From positions 62,001 to 126,000 of the forward strand of contig JAXLUO010000001.1 in the NCBI GenBank assembly GCA_046329495.1: a stretch of DNA of 64,000 nt, in the 5' to 3' direction. This DNA comes from Bog-950 sp046329495 (lineage in GTDB: Bacteria; Bacteroidota; Bacteroidia; Chitinophagales; LD1). A program made the position numbers and the translations under genes. The first letter of the stretch is position 1, and each line of letters opens with the position of its first letter. Shown here in pieces: positions 1-8,869 of the stretch. Under the pieces are notes generated by a model. It was given only the letters and a program-made list of their open reading frames with translations. It was not told where the DNA came from and made no database searches.

Positions 1-28
1 GCTGACGAATTTTTCCGATAACTGCCAT
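1..28 (-). CDS. 5' end of a PpiD/SurA-like peptidylprolyl isomerase (partial)
   Basis: A minus-strand ATG at 28-26 opens a frame that runs off the left edge and reads MAVIGKIRQ. Bacteroidota PpiD/SurA-type periplasmic foldases often begin with an M-A-V-[IL]-x-K-I-R-x-R string just before their membrane anchor, so this is the likely identity. Only nine codons are visible and no catalytic or PPIase domain can be checked, so this is a start-motif match only. The gene would be divergent from the epimerase at 323. Confidence 0.4.
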
Positions 29-322
29 ACTAAGTTGAGATTTTGCCTTTTGGGTGGGGTGCAATAGCTACTCCTCCCCAAAAAGGGACGGCAAATAAAA
101 AGAAATAAGGCGTAAAATGAAATAGAAACGGCATTTAGACCATAAAACAAGTTGAGCAGCGCGCCGGTGAGCCCCTTTCGGGCATCAAAGCCCATTCATT
201 AACATGATAATCAACTGTTTATATACATAAAACAGCTTCAACCCGCTTTGCTTGCCTGGGCCGAGGCTATCCATACAGGCATCAGGAGGGCTTATTCCAT
301 TGAAAAAAGACATATTTGAGGC
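29..322. other. Intergenic region between divergent genes
   Basis: About 290 bases without a convincing gene. It should hold the promoters of the PpiD-like gene and of the epimerase. A G-rich/C-rich imperfect inverted repeat (about 50-84, arms TTTTGGG-GGGG and CTCCCCAAAA) lies in the would-be leader of the left gene. A small GCCC/GGGC hairpin lies near 171-184. No clear TAnnTTTG promoter box was found. Confidence 0.4.
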
Positions 323-1306
323 GTGAATTTTATAACAGGAGCCACCGGTTTAGTGGGTTCGCACCTGGCCAAACTGCTGTTAAGCAAAGGCGAAAAGGTA
401 CGGGCCATCCGTCGCAAAAACTCATCTATGCGCTTGTTAGGCGCTGATGCTGAGCGTATTGAGTGGATGGAAGGCGACCTGAGCGATATTACCAGCTTAG
501 ACGAGGCCATGGTGGGCGTAAAAAAGGTTTACCACTGCGCTGCCGTTATCTCGTTTATAAAATCGGAGGTTCCTTACATGCTGAAAGCCAATGTAGAAGG
601 CACCGCCAATGTAATGAACGCCTCGTTGCAGGCAGGGGTGGAAAAGGTGGTACACGTAAGTTCTGTGGCCGCGTTCGGTATAGCCAACCCCGGTAAAGTT
701 ATCGACGAAAAATACAGCGACCCCAATATCAATAAATGTTTCTGGTATTTCCGCAGCAAGCAATACGGCGAGCGCGAAGCCTGGCGCGCCCATGCCGAAG
801 GTTTACCGGTGGTAGTGGCCAGTCCGGGCACTATTATTGGCCCCGGTAACTGGGGGCAGGAGCCTAACTCACTGTTCAGGGATATTGATAAAGGCCTGCG
901 CTTTTATACTAACAGCACCAACGGCTTTGTTGATGTGCGCGATGTGGCCGAATGCCTGTACCGGTTGATGGAAGGCAACTTTAACGGCGAGAACTATTTG
1001 ATTGTTAGCGAGAACATGACCTTTAAAGACGTAATGTGGCAAATGGCCGATGCGCTGCAGGTGCGCCGGCCCGATTGGGAGGCAGGGGCTCTGCTAAGGC
1101 AAATAGCCTGGCGGGCCGAGTGGGCCAAAACGCTTTTCAGCAAACGAAGGCCGCTTATTACAGCCGAAAGCGCGGCTGTGGCCTCGCTCGACTTCTTTTA
1201 CAACAACGAGAAAATACGCAAAGCCCTGGGCTATACCTTTATACCCATGGCACAAAGCATAAAAGATACTGCGGCCATTTACCGGCAACAACACCACAAA
1301 ACATAA
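323..1306 (+). CDS. NAD(P)-dependent epimerase/dehydratase (extended SDR)
   Basis: A 327-residue extended short-chain dehydrogenase/reductase. The Rossmann dinucleotide-binding motif TGATGLVG is at residues 5-12. The catalytic YxxxK appears as Y-F-R-S-K around residue 142-146, followed by the usual SPGTIIGPG stretch. Family members act on sugar nucleotides, dihydroflavonol-like or sterol-like substrates; the substrate here cannot be told. The start is GTG at 323, because an in-frame stop lies two codons upstream. The next gene, a small lipoprotein, follows after 9 bp, so the two are probably co-transcribed. Confidence 0.85.
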   Translation: MNFITGATGLVGSHLAKLLLSKGEKVRAIRRKNSSMRLLGADAERIEWMEGDLSDITSLDEAMVGVKKVYHCAAVISFIKSEVPYMLKANVEGTANVMNASLQAGVEKVVHVSSVAAFGIANPGKVIDEKYSDPNINKCFWYFRSKQYGEREAWRAHAEGLPVVVASPGTIIGPGNWGQEPNSLFRDIDKGLRFYTNSTNGFVDVRDVAECLYRLMEGNFNGENYLIVSENMTFKDVMWQMADALQVRRPDWEAGALLRQIAWRAEWAKTLFSKRRPLITAESAAVASLDFFYNNEKIRKALGYTFIPMAQSIKDTAAIYRQQHHKT

Positions 1307-1315
1307 GGCCCGGCC

Positions 1316-1723
1316 ATGAAAGCGATAATAACCCTTGCATTGCTGACACTAACAATTGTTAGTTGCACCAAGGAAAACACCGTTCCGCCCTTTACTTTAC
1401 ATGATCTTTCGCTGCAACTTACCGGCACCTACACCGGCACACGCTATTGCCAAAGCGGCAGTGGTATTAATGGCTATACATACGATACCGCTTATAATGT
1501 ACAGCTACCGGTATCTTTTTTAAGCGATTCGGTGTTGGTGATTGAAGGATATGAGTTAAGTTTTGCCGGTAACCTGGATGCGCACAACTATTATTACTAC
1601 AAGCCTGCTTCGGGCGGTGGAATTAATGCCCTGTGGGATAGCACCGGCCATAACCTTACCTTCAGTTTTTGGAGTGGCGGATTGGGTGGCGGAGGCGGCT
1701 GCACCTATGTGGTAAGCAAATAG
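1316..1723 (+). CDS. Small lipoprotein, unknown function
   Basis: A 135-residue protein with an N-terminal signal and lipobox (T-I-V-S-C, lipidated Cys about residue 17, followed by TKEN). The mature part is rich in Gly, Tyr and Thr with alternating polar and hydrophobic residues, suggesting a small beta-sandwich, and ends in a glycine-rich loop before CTYVVSK. No family is recognised. It starts 9 bp after the epimerase stop and is separated from dut by a probable dut promoter. Confidence 0.7.
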   Translation: MKAIITLALLTLTIVSCTKENTVPPFTLHDLSLQLTGTYTGTRYCQSGSGINGYTYDTAYNVQLPVSFLSDSVLVIEGYELSFAGNLDAHNYYYYKPASGGGINALWDSTGHNLTFSFWSGGLGGGGGCTYVVSK

Positions 1724-1772
1724 CTGTTGTATTTAAAACTATTCATCTGTTTTAGTTACCTGCACCGGTGGC

Positions 1773-1802
1773 TTTGCCTTCTGCGCTCAAGGTCTATATT
1801 TG
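1773..1802 (+). promoter_or_regulatory. Bacteroidota-type promoter of dut
   Basis: TTTG at 1773-1776, an 18-base spacer and TATATTTG at 1795-1802 match the known Bacteroidota sigma-ABfr consensus (TTTG near -33, TAnnTTTG near -7). The dut ATG lies only 6 bases after the box, so the transcript would be leaderless or nearly so. Confidence 0.5.
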
Positions 1803-1808
1803 TGGTGC

Positions 1809-2240
1809 ATGCAGGTTAAAATTGTAAATAAAAGCAACCATGCGCTGCCGGCCTACGAAACCGCTGGTGCAGCGGGTATGGACATACGCGCTTTTATAGA
1901 GAACGATATTGAGTTAAAACCACTGGAGCGTAAGCTGGTGCCTACCGGTTTGTTTATTGAACTGCCCGAAGGATACGAAGCCCAACTGCGCCCGCGCAGC
2001 GGTTTAGCCCTTAAGCACGGCATTAGTTTGCCCAATAGCCCCGCTACTATCGACAGCGATTACCGGGGCGAAATAAAAGTGGCGCTCATCAACCTAAGCA
2101 CCGAAACCTTTACCATAAAAACGGGCGACCGCATTGCGCAAATGGTAATTGCCCGGCACGAAAAAGCAGAATGGATAAGTGTTGAAACTTTATCGGAAAC
2201 CAAACGGGGCGAAGGAGGCTTCGGCTCTACCGGTAAGTAG
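1809..2240 (+). CDS. dut: dUTP diphosphatase
   Basis: Hydrolyses dUTP to dUMP and pyrophosphate, keeping uracil out of DNA and feeding dTMP synthesis. At 143 residues it is normal size for the trimeric enzyme. All five dUTPase motifs are visible: A-G-M-D-I-R-A, P-R-S-G-L-A, the uracil-binding T-I-D-S-D-Y-R-G-E, R-I-A-Q-M-V-I, and the C-terminal P-loop-like R-G-E-G-G-F-G-S-T-G. The ATG at 1809 is preferred over an in-frame TTG at 1800, which falls inside the -7 box of the proposed promoter. Confidence 0.95.
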   Translation: MQVKIVNKSNHALPAYETAGAAGMDIRAFIENDIELKPLERKLVPTGLFIELPEGYEAQLRPRSGLALKHGISLPNSPATIDSDYRGEIKVALINLSTETFTIKTGDRIAQMVIARHEKAEWISVETLSETKRGEGGFGSTGK

Positions 2241-2304
2241 TCGCGCTGCTTACAACGGTCCTAAAATTGTTTACTACCCTAATTATTATAAACGTTAACA
2301 GCAA

Positions 2305-3312
2305 ATGAGAATCATTATCCCCATGGCCGGTTGGGGCACCCGACTAAGGCCGCACACACTCACCATTCCTAAGCCCATGTTGCCTATTGCAGGTAAACCC
2401 ATTGTGCAAAGGCTGGTGGAAGACCTGATGAAAAGCACCGACCAGAAAGTTGAAGATATAGTATTCATTATCCGCGAAGATTTTGGCAAGGCAGTAGAAG
2501 AGAAATTGTTGCAGGTAGCAGCCGACGTAAAAAGCCGTGGCCATATCCGTTACCAGGATGTTCCCCTGGGCACCGCCCATGCTATTTTATGCGCCGGCGA
2601 TTTTCTGGAAGGTAACGTAATTGTAGCTTTTGCCGATACCCTGTTCCGCAGCGAGTTTAAAATTGATGCAGAGAAAGAAGGTATCATCTGGGTGCAGAAG
2701 GTAGATAACCCTGCCGCCTTTGGTGTTGTGAAACTGAACAGCGATGGTGTTATTACCGAGTTTGTAGAAAAGCCCAAGGACTTTGTAAGCGACCTGGCCA
2801 TTATCGGTATCTATTATTTTAAAGATGGCGTTTACCTGCGCAAGGAAATGCAATACCTGCTGGATAACGACATTAAGCAGAAAGGCGAATTCTGGTTAAC
2901 CGATGCCATGGAGAACATGAAGGCCAAGGGCAGCAAGTTCTACAAAGGCGAAGTGGATGAGTGGCTGGACTGCGGTAATAAAGATGCCACCGTATATACC
3001 AATCAGCGGGTGCTTGAGTTTTTAAAGGATACACCATTGGTTAGTAAGGAAGCGGTTATGGAGAATTCGGTAGTTATACATCCTTGTTATATCGAACAGG
3101 GTGTAGTGATCAAAAATTCGGTAGTTGGTCCGCACGTATCGATAAGCGCCGGCACGGTAATAGAGCAAAGTGTAGTTAAAAACAGCATTATACAGGGCAA
3201 AACGGTGGTAAAAAATAAGTTAATAACAAACAGTATGATTGGAAATAGCGTTAGAATTGAAGGGCGTATGCAGGACTTAAGCCTGGGCGACCATAATGTA
3301 ACGCTTGATTAG
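2305..3312 (+). CDS. Sugar-phosphate nucleotidyltransferase with C-terminal left-handed beta-helix
   Basis: A 335-residue enzyme of the RmlA/GlmU-like family, transferring a nucleotide to a sugar 1-phosphate. The N-terminal signature G-W-G-T-R-L-R-P followed by P-K-P-M-L-P (residues 8-27) binds NTP and Mg. A D-T pair (F-A-D-T-L-F) marks the metal-binding region, and V-E-K-P-K is the usual sugar-site strand. The last 90 residues have hexapeptide-repeat character (VVIHP, GVVIKNSVV, GTVIEQSVV). Whether it makes dTDP-, UDP- or GDP-sugar cannot be decided. It sits between dut and a TPR gene; I recall this order as common in Bacteroidota envelope clusters. Confidence 0.85.
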   Translation: MRIIIPMAGWGTRLRPHTLTIPKPMLPIAGKPIVQRLVEDLMKSTDQKVEDIVFIIREDFGKAVEEKLLQVAADVKSRGHIRYQDVPLGTAHAILCAGDFLEGNVIVAFADTLFRSEFKIDAEKEGIIWVQKVDNPAAFGVVKLNSDGVITEFVEKPKDFVSDLAIIGIYYFKDGVYLRKEMQYLLDNDIKQKGEFWLTDAMENMKAKGSKFYKGEVDEWLDCGNKDATVYTNQRVLEFLKDTPLVSKEAVMENSVVIHPCYIEQGVVIKNSVVGPHVSISAGTVIEQSVVKNSIIQGKTVVKNKLITNSMIGNSVRIEGRMQDLSLGDHNVTLD

Positions 3313-3319
3313 ATACAGT

Positions 3320-3410
3320 TTACACAAAGGCGCAAAGACACAAAAAGGGTGTTGGGCATTGCCCGCACAAGTTGGCATGTCTTACTTCACAGCTTAGCGT
3401 CTTTGTGTAA
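3320..3410. repeat. Intergenic inverted repeat (REP-like)
   Basis: TTACACAAAG at 3320-3329 is the perfect reverse complement of CTTTGTGTAA at 3401-3410, and the match extends to 13 of 14 bases (GGCGC against GCGTC). Sequences of the type CTTTGCGTCTTTGTGT recur as short intergenic repeats in many Bacteroidota genomes (from memory). Related fragments occur near 33220, 33737 and 33900. Confidence 0.5.
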
Positions 3411-3426
3411 CCATAAAAAATTATTA

Positions 3427-5193
3427 GTGCGGAAACTACTTGTAATAACACTACTACTTAGCGCTGTAATGCTGCAGCAGGCATCGGCTTTTGCTATGCC
3501 CGATGGCAAGAACAAGAAAAAGAAGGATAAAGAAAGCAAGCAGCCAGTTACCAACCTAAATGGTGAAGCCCGTAAAAAGCTGGAAGGCGCTTTTATGGAG
3601 GCCGAAAAAGCAAAGGTGTTAGGCGATTGGGATGAGGCCGTAAAGAAATACCAGGATGTGCTGTTGATGGACCCGTCCATTGCTGATGTGCACTTTCAAC
3701 TGGCGCAGATTTATTTTAACCAGGGTCGCTTACAGGATGCCGAAAAGGAAGCGGTTACCGCCGCTAAAGCAGATGCTACCAATAACTGGTACCTGGAATT
3801 GCTGGCTACGCTTTACATGAACACCGGCAAAATGAAGGACGCCGTAGAGACCTTTAAAACCCTGGTTGAGAAGTTCCCCAACAACCCCGATTACTACTTA
3901 AACCTGGCTTTTTTATATGCCAAGCAAGGCCAACTGGAACAGGCACTGAAAGTATACGACCAGTTTGAAAAAGGATTTGGTTTAGATGAGCAGGTGGTGG
4001 ACGAAAAGAAGAACATCTACCTGCACCTGGGTAAGTTTAATGAAGCGGTTAATGAGGTAAAGAAACTGCAGGATGAGTTCCCCGGCGAAACAGAATACCT
4101 GTTGCAGGAAGCGGAACTTTACCGCGCCAACAAAATGAAGGACAAGGCCATGGAAGTGTACAAGAAAGTACTGGCCATTGAACCGGATAATCCGCAGGCG
4201 CAAATTGCTATTGCAGGATTAAGTGTGGGCCCTGCCAATCCCGAACAGAACAAAGAAAACCTGAAGGAGATATTTGAAAACCCCAAGGTGAGTATCGATA
4301 CCAAAGTAAGTATCCTGCTTATATCCTATATCCAGATGAACAGCGAAGATTCGGTAAAACGCGCTGAAGGTATTGAGCTGGCTAAGATCCTAACCCGGGT
4401 GCACCCTGCAGAGGCAAAAGCTTACGCAGTTACCGGCGACCTGCTGTATATCGATAATCAGAATGAGGAGGCGCTGGCTGCTTACAAAAAAGCACTTGAC
4501 TTAAACCCTGATGTGTTTGAAGTGTGGTATCAGGTAATGATGATCTATAACCAGCAGCGCGACTGGACCAACATGTTGCAAACCGCCAACAGCGCTATGG
4601 AGTTGTTCCCTAACCAGGCCGCTATCTACCTGTTTAAAGGCAATGCCGAACAACAGCTAAAGGAATATGATAAAGCTGTACGCAGTTACCAGAAGGGTGA
4701 AAAAATGGGGGCCGACAACCTGAAACTACGTGCACAGATTTTAGCGAACCTGGGCGATGTGTTCCACAGTTTAAACCGCAATGCCGAAAGCGATAGCTCC
4801 TACGAAAAATCGCTGAAGCTGGATCCTGATAATGCGTATGTGCTAAACAACTACAGCTATTACCTGAGCCTGCGCAAGGAGAACCTGGAACGCGCCAAGC
4901 AAATGAGCGCCTACAGCAACAAGCTGGACCCCGGCAACGATTCTTTTTTGGATACCTATGCGTGGATATTGTTTCAGTTAAACGATTACAGCGGAGCCCG
5001 CGAGTGGATCGAAAAAGCGTTGAAATCGGGTGGCGATAAAAGTGCCACCATTCTTGAGCATTATGGCGATGTGCTGTATCAATTAGGCAGTAAAGAAGAA
5101 GCCTTAAGCTATTGGAAAAAAGCCAAAGATACCGGCAGCGATTCGCCTACACTTGAAAAGAAAATAAGTGCGCAGAAATACGTAGAGCAATAA
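3427..5193 (+). CDS. Secreted tetratricopeptide-repeat protein
   Basis: A 588-residue protein if begun at the GTG at 3427. This start gives a proper signal peptide (VRKLLVITLLL up to about A-S-A-F-A). The longer frame from 3349 runs back through the intergenic inverted repeat and adds an implausible leader. After a lysine-rich linker come about ten to twelve TPR-like helix pairs covering nearly the whole protein, with typical hydrophobic spacing and Pro after helix B (FPNNPDYYLNLAFLYAK, LDPDNAYVLNNYSYYL). TPR arrays are protein-docking scaffolds, so an envelope assembly role is inferred. The stop lies 3 bp from the convergent gene at 5197. Confidence 0.85.
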   Translation: MRKLLVITLLLSAVMLQQASAFAMPDGKNKKKKDKESKQPVTNLNGEARKKLEGAFMEAEKAKVLGDWDEAVKKYQDVLLMDPSIADVHFQLAQIYFNQGRLQDAEKEAVTAAKADATNNWYLELLATLYMNTGKMKDAVETFKTLVEKFPNNPDYYLNLAFLYAKQGQLEQALKVYDQFEKGFGLDEQVVDEKKNIYLHLGKFNEAVNEVKKLQDEFPGETEYLLQEAELYRANKMKDKAMEVYKKVLAIEPDNPQAQIAIAGLSVGPANPEQNKENLKEIFENPKVSIDTKVSILLISYIQMNSEDSVKRAEGIELAKILTRVHPAEAKAYAVTGDLLYIDNQNEEALAAYKKALDLNPDVFEVWYQVMMIYNQQRDWTNMLQTANSAMELFPNQAAIYLFKGNAEQQLKEYDKAVRSYQKGEKMGADNLKLRAQILANLGDVFHSLNRNAESDSSYEKSLKLDPDNAYVLNNYSYYLSLRKENLERAKQMSAYSNKLDPGNDSFLDTYAWILFQLNDYSGAREWIEKALKSGGDKSATILEHYGDVLYQLGSKEEALSYWKKAKDTGSDSPTLEKKISAQKYVEQ

Positions 5194-5196
5194 GCC

Positions 5197-7875
5197 TCAG
5201 CGCAAATACGTAAAACTTCCTTTTAATTTATACGTTGTGGTTTCGGCACCTTCATCGCCCGAATAGGTGAGCACATACACATACACACCCTGTGGCTGGG
5301 GTTTACCTTTGTAGTTGCCATCCCAACCTTCCTGGTAATCGAACGACTCGTATACTTTCTCGCCCCAGCGGTTATAAAGTTGCAGGTGAAAGAATACTAC
5401 GTTACAGTTAAACTGTACCTTAAAGTTATCGTTGTTGCCATCGTAGTTAGGGCTAAAGGCATTGGGCACAAATGCTACGCAATGGCAATCGCGTGTTTTT
5501 ACAGTTGTTGCATCGCTTACGCTACCGCAGCTATTGGTGGCCGTAACCGTATAAATGCCGGGCTGGCTTACCGTAAAGCTGTTTGCCGTGGAGTTATCCT
5601 GCCACAGGTAACTGCAATAGCTACAATTGGCAAGCAACACAAGCTGATCGCTGATGCAAATGGTACTATCGGGCCCAAGCTCAATTTTAGGCAAGGGTAT
5701 TACCTCTACTGCTATGGCATCGGTAGCCACGCAGCCGTTGTTGTTTACCGAAACGGTGTAGTTACCTGTTTGCGTAACCGGCAACAGCGCTTGCGTGCTT
5801 CCATCGCCCCACGCATAAGTGGCACCAGTATAGGTAGCATCCAATATAAGTTGCTGCCCCTCGCAAATACTTGTATCAACACCCAGGTTAACTGCCGGTA
5901 TTGGATACATGGTAACCTGCGTTTGGTCGCTTGCCGTGTTACACATATTGGTTGCCGATTGACTATATAAACCGCTTTGCGTTACCGTGAATGCCGAATC
6001 CGTACTTCCATCCTGCCATTGATACGTACAATTATCACAAGAGGAATGCAGCACTATAACGCTGCCTACGCAAACGCCGGTATCGGGCCCCAACTGTACG
6101 GTAGCAGCATTTAAAACGCTTACGGCAAATGCATCGCTGGCAGAGCAACCACCATTACTAACCGTTACGGCATAAGTGCCTGCCGTACTAATAGTTTTTA
6201 CAGGGCTGGTTGAAGCATCACTCCAATGATACGTGCAACCGGGTTGGGTAACATCTTTTACAAGCGGCGCGTTACTGCATATCAGCGTATCGTTACCGAG
6301 ATTAACGGCAGGACGGGCCACTACATTTACCTGGGCCGTATCGCTGATGGTGCATCCTGCGTAGCTAACTGTTACTGCATATTGCCCTGTAGTGGTAACC
6401 GTATAGGTGGCATTGGTGCTGCCATCCTGCCAGTGATAGGTGGCATTGGGTATACCACCGGCATTTAACACCAGCAAATCACCGCTGCAAATAGTAGTAT
6501 CGTGTAAGCCTATGGCAGCCGGGTTACCTGTGCCCGTAGCCTCATAAAAGGGATAATTAGCCTGGGTTAAATTGGCTATCTGTTGCCCGTCTTCGGCATA
6601 ATAATGAGGACCGATACCACCATTGCACACATTATTTACAAACTGGCCTGCCGTGCCTGGCATGGTAGTTACCGTAACAGGTGGGGTTGCAAGGGTTGAA
6701 GCGGTAATAAGGGTAACGCCTTGTCCGCCCCCGCCCCCGGTACCTACACAACCATATGTGGCTGCCTGGTCGCCGCCATCGCCCCCATTGGCCTGCAATT
6801 TCAGCGAGGAGCTAAAGTTTTGTACATCTAAAAAAATAATTCCGCCACCGCCGCCACCGCCAACGCCGTCGGCCGCCGCACCGCCTACAATTGTTTCATC
6901 AGCCCCGTCGGCAATTATGCTTTGCCCGTTTCCGCTTATTGTATTGGCTCTAATTACAATTATTCCGCCTCCGTTGGCTCCGCCGCTTCCTACACCATTG
7001 TTATAATCGCCACAACCGCCGCCACCTCCCATTATTAAGCGGCCGATATCAATCAGGCTCCTGAGTCCATCCCCGCCTTCACCAAAATTTCCGTCAACCG
7101 GACAGCCGCTCAGCGATTCGCCGCCATGCCCGCCATCGCTATAGCCACCGCCGCCGCCCCCACCATGGTTATGCTTGTTACCACCGCCCCCGCCGTTTAT
7201 CAGCTTACCTTTCCCCCCCATTTTATCAATGTTCAATATTCCTACACCTTCACCCTTCTCTGCCCCGCCCGAATTCCACTGAAAACCCGGCTGCACTAAA
7301 GGGTAATAAAAATCGGGCGATCCGGTACCACAGGCCCCGTCGGGGTTGTTAGAAATTTGTCCGCCTATAAATCCCTTTCCGGTTACATCAATGTCTGCAT
7401 GCAAACTAAGGGTGCTACTAACAAACAAGGCCACTACACCACCGGTTTTACCATTCCATGCTTGTGCTGTTAAAGTAGAGGTAACATCGGCATTGGTGTA
7501 TTCAGGCACCTTTATCAATTGCACCGCACCATTCAGGTAATAGCTTTTACCTAAAGCTGCATTCAGCAATACATTATTGCCATTAACGGTTGCTACGCGT
7601 GTAAATTCGTAGTTGCCCACGCCATTGTCCTTTAGCATCATACCAAAATCAACACTGTTGTTGCTATCCACCACAGCGCCTTTCATTTGTATAATCATTA
7701 CTTCATCACCGGCTGCAAAAGGTGCAGCATTATCAACGGTTAGCTGCGTAAAACAGGCAACGTTACCAATGGCGGTTACTGATGCATAACCATTTACGAT
7801 ACCGCCAATGGGAGTTTGTGCCGGCAACAGGGTATAGCAAAAGCAGGTGAGCAACAACAGGAAAAGTGTTTTCAT
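5197..7875 (-). CDS. Glycine-rich T9SS cargo with gliding-motility-associated C-terminal domain
   Basis: An 892-residue secreted protein. A signal peptide (about 1-19) leads to a beta-rich N-domain, then a region at about residues 200-420 with many poly-glycine runs (up to seven Gly) mixed with Asn, Asp and Cys. Five PKD/Ig-like repeats of about 70 residues follow, each beginning like V-N-L-G-x-D-T-x-I-C and holding a Y-x-W-x-D-G-S core. The C-terminal 85 residues match the type B (CHU_C) sorting domain: F-V-P-N-A-F-S-P-N-Y-D-G-N-N-D, then N-R-W-G-E-K-V-Y and G-W-D-G. It should be exported by the T9SS whose SprA is encoded 1.8 kb away. Ligand and role are unknown. Confidence 0.88.
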   Translation of the reverse strand: MKTLFLLLLTCFCYTLLPAQTPIGGIVNGYASVTAIGNVACFTQLTVDNAAPFAAGDEVMIIQMKGAVVDSNNSVDFGMMLKDNGVGNYEFTRVATVNGNNVLLNAALGKSYYLNGAVQLIKVPEYTNADVTSTLTAQAWNGKTGGVVALFVSSTLSLHADIDVTGKGFIGGQISNNPDGACGTGSPDFYYPLVQPGFQWNSGGAEKGEGVGILNIDKMGGKGKLINGGGGGNKHNHGGGGGGGYSDGGHGGESLSGCPVDGNFGEGGDGLRSLIDIGRLIMGGGGGCGDYNNGVGSGGANGGGIIVIRANTISGNGQSIIADGADETIVGGAAADGVGGGGGGGIIFLDVQNFSSSLKLQANGGDGGDQAATYGCVGTGGGGGQGVTLITASTLATPPVTVTTMPGTAGQFVNNVCNGGIGPHYYAEDGQQIANLTQANYPFYEATGTGNPAAIGLHDTTICSGDLLVLNAGGIPNATYHWQDGSTNATYTVTTTGQYAVTVSYAGCTISDTAQVNVVARPAVNLGNDTLICSNAPLVKDVTQPGCTYHWSDASTSPVKTISTAGTYAVTVSNGGCSASDAFAVSVLNAATVQLGPDTGVCVGSVIVLHSSCDNCTYQWQDGSTDSAFTVTQSGLYSQSATNMCNTASDQTQVTMYPIPAVNLGVDTSICEGQQLILDATYTGATYAWGDGSTQALLPVTQTGNYTVSVNNNGCVATDAIAVEVIPLPKIELGPDSTICISDQLVLLANCSYCSYLWQDNSTANSFTVSQPGIYTVTATNSCGSVSDATTVKTRDCHCVAFVPNAFSPNYDGNNDNFKVQFNCNVVFFHLQLYNRWGEKVYESFDYQEGWDGNYKGKPQPQGVYVYVLTYSGDEGAETTTYKLKGSFTYLR

Positions 7876-7978
7876 ACAGGTTACTTAAAAATAATAAGCT
7901 GATACAATTCTGTGTCACAGAACCGTCATAGGTGCATTAAAGATATGTATTTAACACAAAGCGTTGTAAATGCGCCTG

Positions 7979-8851
7979 CTATTTATTGCTGTAGTCAAAC
8001 AGAAAATCGCGTTCTTCTTTCGTTAAGCTATCGTAACCCGAGCGGGAAATTTTATCGAGGATGGCATCAATGCGCTCCTGTTCGTTGCTGCTGCGCGATG
8101 CTTTACCTACCTGCGGATGATCGCTCTTATACGTAATCTTTACGTTGCGCTTAGGCTTAAACAAGCCCTTTGCTGCAGTAAAGGGTTTAAACACATCCAC
8201 ACCACCGTGCAAACTTTTTATATACACATAACCAAACAGCGATCCTCCTATATGTGCCAATCCGCCACCTACGTTATTACCAACCAGCATATTAATAACG
8301 CCGATTGCCAATGCAATAACCGCCACCCAAACAATCTTTACTTCACCAAACAGACTCAGGTTTACTTTGTGCTCGGCATTAAGCGCCACTGTAGCAAACA
8401 TGATAGCAAAAATGCTGCCTGAGGCACCTACCAGTACAGCAGATGGTTTTAAATACTGGTAGGCAGGTATCAGGTTAATGCCACCCAAATAAAACAAGGC
8501 GCCCGCTAAACCACCCAGCAAATACAAAGGCAACACTTTTTGTTCGCCCAGATACAACACAAAAATTTCACCAAACCAATACAGGCCCAGCATGTTCAGC
8601 AGCAGGTGAATAATACCGCCGTGCACAAACATGTAGGTAATAAGCGTCCAGGGTTTGGCAGCTAATGCAATTACGCTGGCCGGTGTGCCTAAATAGCTTA
8701 TTAACCATTGCGACGACCATGTTTTATCTATGATAATACTCGCCACCACAAACAACAGAAACAGCACCGTATTGGCAATAATCAGTTTTACCACTACGTT
8801 GCCGTAACGCAGGTAATATTTCAAATCGCCAAGGATGGAATTAGTCAACAT
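7979..8851 (-). CDS. Rhomboid intramembrane serine protease with C-terminal extension
   Basis: A 290-residue polytopic protein. Rhomboid hallmarks are the H-L-L-L-N-M motif in an early helix, the catalytic serine in G-A-S-G-S-I-F-A, and the catalytic histidine in H-I-G-G-S-L-F-G. Rhomboids cut transmembrane substrates inside the bilayer; substrates here are unknown. The C-terminal 60 or so residues are soluble and charged, with an E-R-I-D-A-I-L-D-K-I-S-R-S-G-Y-D-S-L-T segment typical of the DUF6576 tail on Bacteroidota rhomboids. It lies 18 bp after the second rhomboid gene, probably in one transcript. Confidence 0.9.
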   Translation of the reverse strand: MLTNSILGDLKYYLRYGNVVVKLIIANTVLFLLFVVASIIIDKTWSSQWLISYLGTPASVIALAAKPWTLITYMFVHGGIIHLLLNMLGLYWFGEIFVLYLGEQKVLPLYLLGGLAGALFYLGGINLIPAYQYLKPSAVLVGASGSIFAIMFATVALNAEHKVNLSLFGEVKIVWVAVIALAIGVINMLVGNNVGGGLAHIGGSLFGYVYIKSLHGGVDVFKPFTAAKGLFKPKRNVKITYKSDHPQVGKASRSSNEQERIDAILDKISRSGYDSLTKEERDFLFDYSNK

Positions 8852-8869
8852 ACAAAAAGCACTCGTTCA

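Noticed and set aside
3349..3426. Longer start for the TPR protein
   Set aside because: The added codons come from the intergenic inverted repeat and would place the signal peptide internally.
6623..7006. 127-codon plus-strand proline-rich frame
   Set aside because: It is the complement of the poly-glycine region of the T9SS cargo gene (CC-rich shadow).
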